The notes under the pieces: generated by a model
What the model saw: only the letters and a program-made list of their open reading frames with translations
Database searches by the model: none
What the model was told of the DNA's origin: nothing
Source: Microcystis aeruginosa NIES-4325
Lineage (GTDB): Bacteria; Cyanobacteriota; Cyanobacteriia; Cyanobacteriales; Microcystaceae
Reading direction: 5' to 3'
Length of the DNA stretch: 64,000 nt
Assembly: GCF_008974145.1 (NCBI RefSeq)
Contig: NZ_BJKP01000012.1
Span: forward strand, 53,064 to 117,063
Translations under genes and position numbers: made by a program
Shown: one piece after another, positions 63,467 to 64,000 of the stretch
How positions within the stretch are numbered: the first letter of the stretch is position 1
Layout: every line of letters starts with the position of its first letter

Positions 63467-63762
63467 ATAAGTAGTCGTGCCAAATAAATTTCCTAGTTGA
63501 GACTCCGAGACAGGTATCAGTTATCAGATTTGAGTTTTCAGTTCACTGTTTACTTTTTACTGTTTAAGGAAGAATAAAAGAAAACTCTAATCAATAATTA
63601 CCCACCGGCCAAAAGGTAATCACAGCAGCAAACAGGTGTCGAGCTAGATTTCAAATAGACTGGGATTGCAGGCTCCCTCAACCGTGAAAGGAGAAATTAA
63701 CCGACTCTGAGCGAGGAGGAACATCAGTAGTTTACCTCCTCACCTAAACAAATACAGCTATA
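63467..63762. other. Intergenic region with repeats
   Basis: CAGTTATCAG and CAGTTCACTG heptamer-type words run from about 63510 to 63566. No gene is seen between the acyltransferase start and the Uma2-type stop. Confidence 0.5.
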
Positions 63763-64000
63763 CTATAGCTCTATCCCCATTTCTCGCAAACGAGCCGCCA
63801 ACTGTTGAGAACGCTGTCTTTCCTCTTCCAGAGCTTGCTGAGTAGCATTTAATTGCTCCTGTGCTGCAGCCGCTTGCTCCTGGGCTGCAGCCGCTTGCTC
63901 CTGTGCTGCTTCTTCTGGCAAGGGGATTAAATTGCCTTCCGGGTCATAAAATCTCGCCCAGATTGCCGTTTCTCGGTCAATAGTACCCTCCCAAGTTCCC
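63763..64000 (-). CDS. C-terminal end of a Uma2-family protein (partial)
   Basis: Only the last 78 residues lie in the window; the gene continues beyond its right edge. The tail starts TWEGTIDRETAIWARFYDPE, continues with two EQAAAAQ repeats, then QALEEERQRSQQLAARLREM and GIEL. The pattern of a DPEGNLIP joint followed by a coiled coil rich in Gln/Ala/Glu is typical of cyanobacterial Uma2 (PD-(D/E)XK-type) proteins. The nuclease domain itself is not visible. Confidence 0.7.
   Translation of the reverse strand, partial: GTWEGTIDRETAIWARFYDPEGNLIPLPEEAAQEQAAAAQEQAAAAQEQLNATQQALEEERQRSQQLAARLREMGIEL

Noticed and set aside
1..64000. tRNA or rRNA genes
   Set aside because: I found no intergenic stretch with a T-arm type GGTTCGANTC and matching acceptor ends; a dedicated tRNA scan would be decisive.

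Overview
The window looks like chromosomal DNA from a bloom-forming cyanobacterium, most probably Microcystis aeruginosa or a close relative. The evidence is a phycobilin lyase (cpcT), light-independent protochlorophyllide reductase (chlB), ferredoxin-type nitrate reductase (narB), the cyanobacterial carotenoid enzymes CrtR and a CrtD-like desaturase, an NdhD subunit, HIP1 octamers (GCGATCGC, e.g. 3751, 14821 and 14854), PEP-CTERM proteins and a very high load of short dispersed repeats. The species call is inference from gene content and repeat style. I see no rRNA, tRNA or CRISPR array.

Layout. 0-9 kb: cpcT, xth, crtR, a HigBA-type toxin-antitoxin pair, a complete-looking IS200/IS605 element (tnpA/tnpB), a ThiD2-ThiE fusion, and an IS607-type recombinase that has lost its catalytic residues, next to a truncated copy of itself carrying a MITE. 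9-16 kb: two paralogous PEP-CTERM genes with matching flanks bracket a thymidylate block (MtrA-like/ThyA/DUF4346 fusion plus tmk), a disulfide-less flavoprotein and hisIE. 16-20 kb: a KYRGA-repeat membrane protein, a Wzm/Wzt-type exporter pair and a DrrA-type ATPase. 20-25 kb: an L,D-transpeptidase, a grrP-grrA RiPP operon without its radical SAM enzyme, a membrane protein and RlpA. 25-32 kb: NatE-like ATPase, ndhD, an orphan C5 methyltransferase, an RHH protein, trmL, a prepilin, an exported pterin dehydratase and an orphan ParA. 32-42 kb: chlB, a MidA-type methyltransferase, lipA, a MscS channel, a VapBC pair, a CGFS glutaredoxin and dnaX. 42-52 kb: narB with a clear NtcA box, a CocE-type hydrolase flanked by inverted repeats, an SRPBCC protein, an acetolactate-synthase-like enzyme, a DUF4912 protein and a double histidine phosphatase. 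52-64 kb: crtD-like, thrB, an exported Mn-type SOD, a third PEP-CTERM gene broken at a poly-G tract, a glycosyltransferase, NatA-like ATPase, a Bax1-like nuclease, Hsp20, a PlsC-type acyltransferase and the 3' end of a Uma2-type protein.

Most genes are single or in pairs, as is normal in cyanobacteria. Supported pairs are tmk/thyA-like, grrP/grrA, sodA/thrB, the ABC exporter, and the two toxin-antitoxin modules.

The most interesting items are: (1) grrP-grrA, whose precursor carries nine aromatic-x-Asn/Asp tripeptides suited to three-residue cyclophanes, with no maturase nearby; (2) the poly-G tract and duplicated leader of the third PEP-CTERM gene; (3) the catalytically dead IS607 recombinase retained as an apparent DNA-binding protein; (4) a dispersed repeat carrying nested palindromic inserts, with a similar palindrome inside tnpB; and (5) heptamer repeats that begin exactly at the stop codons of several genes.
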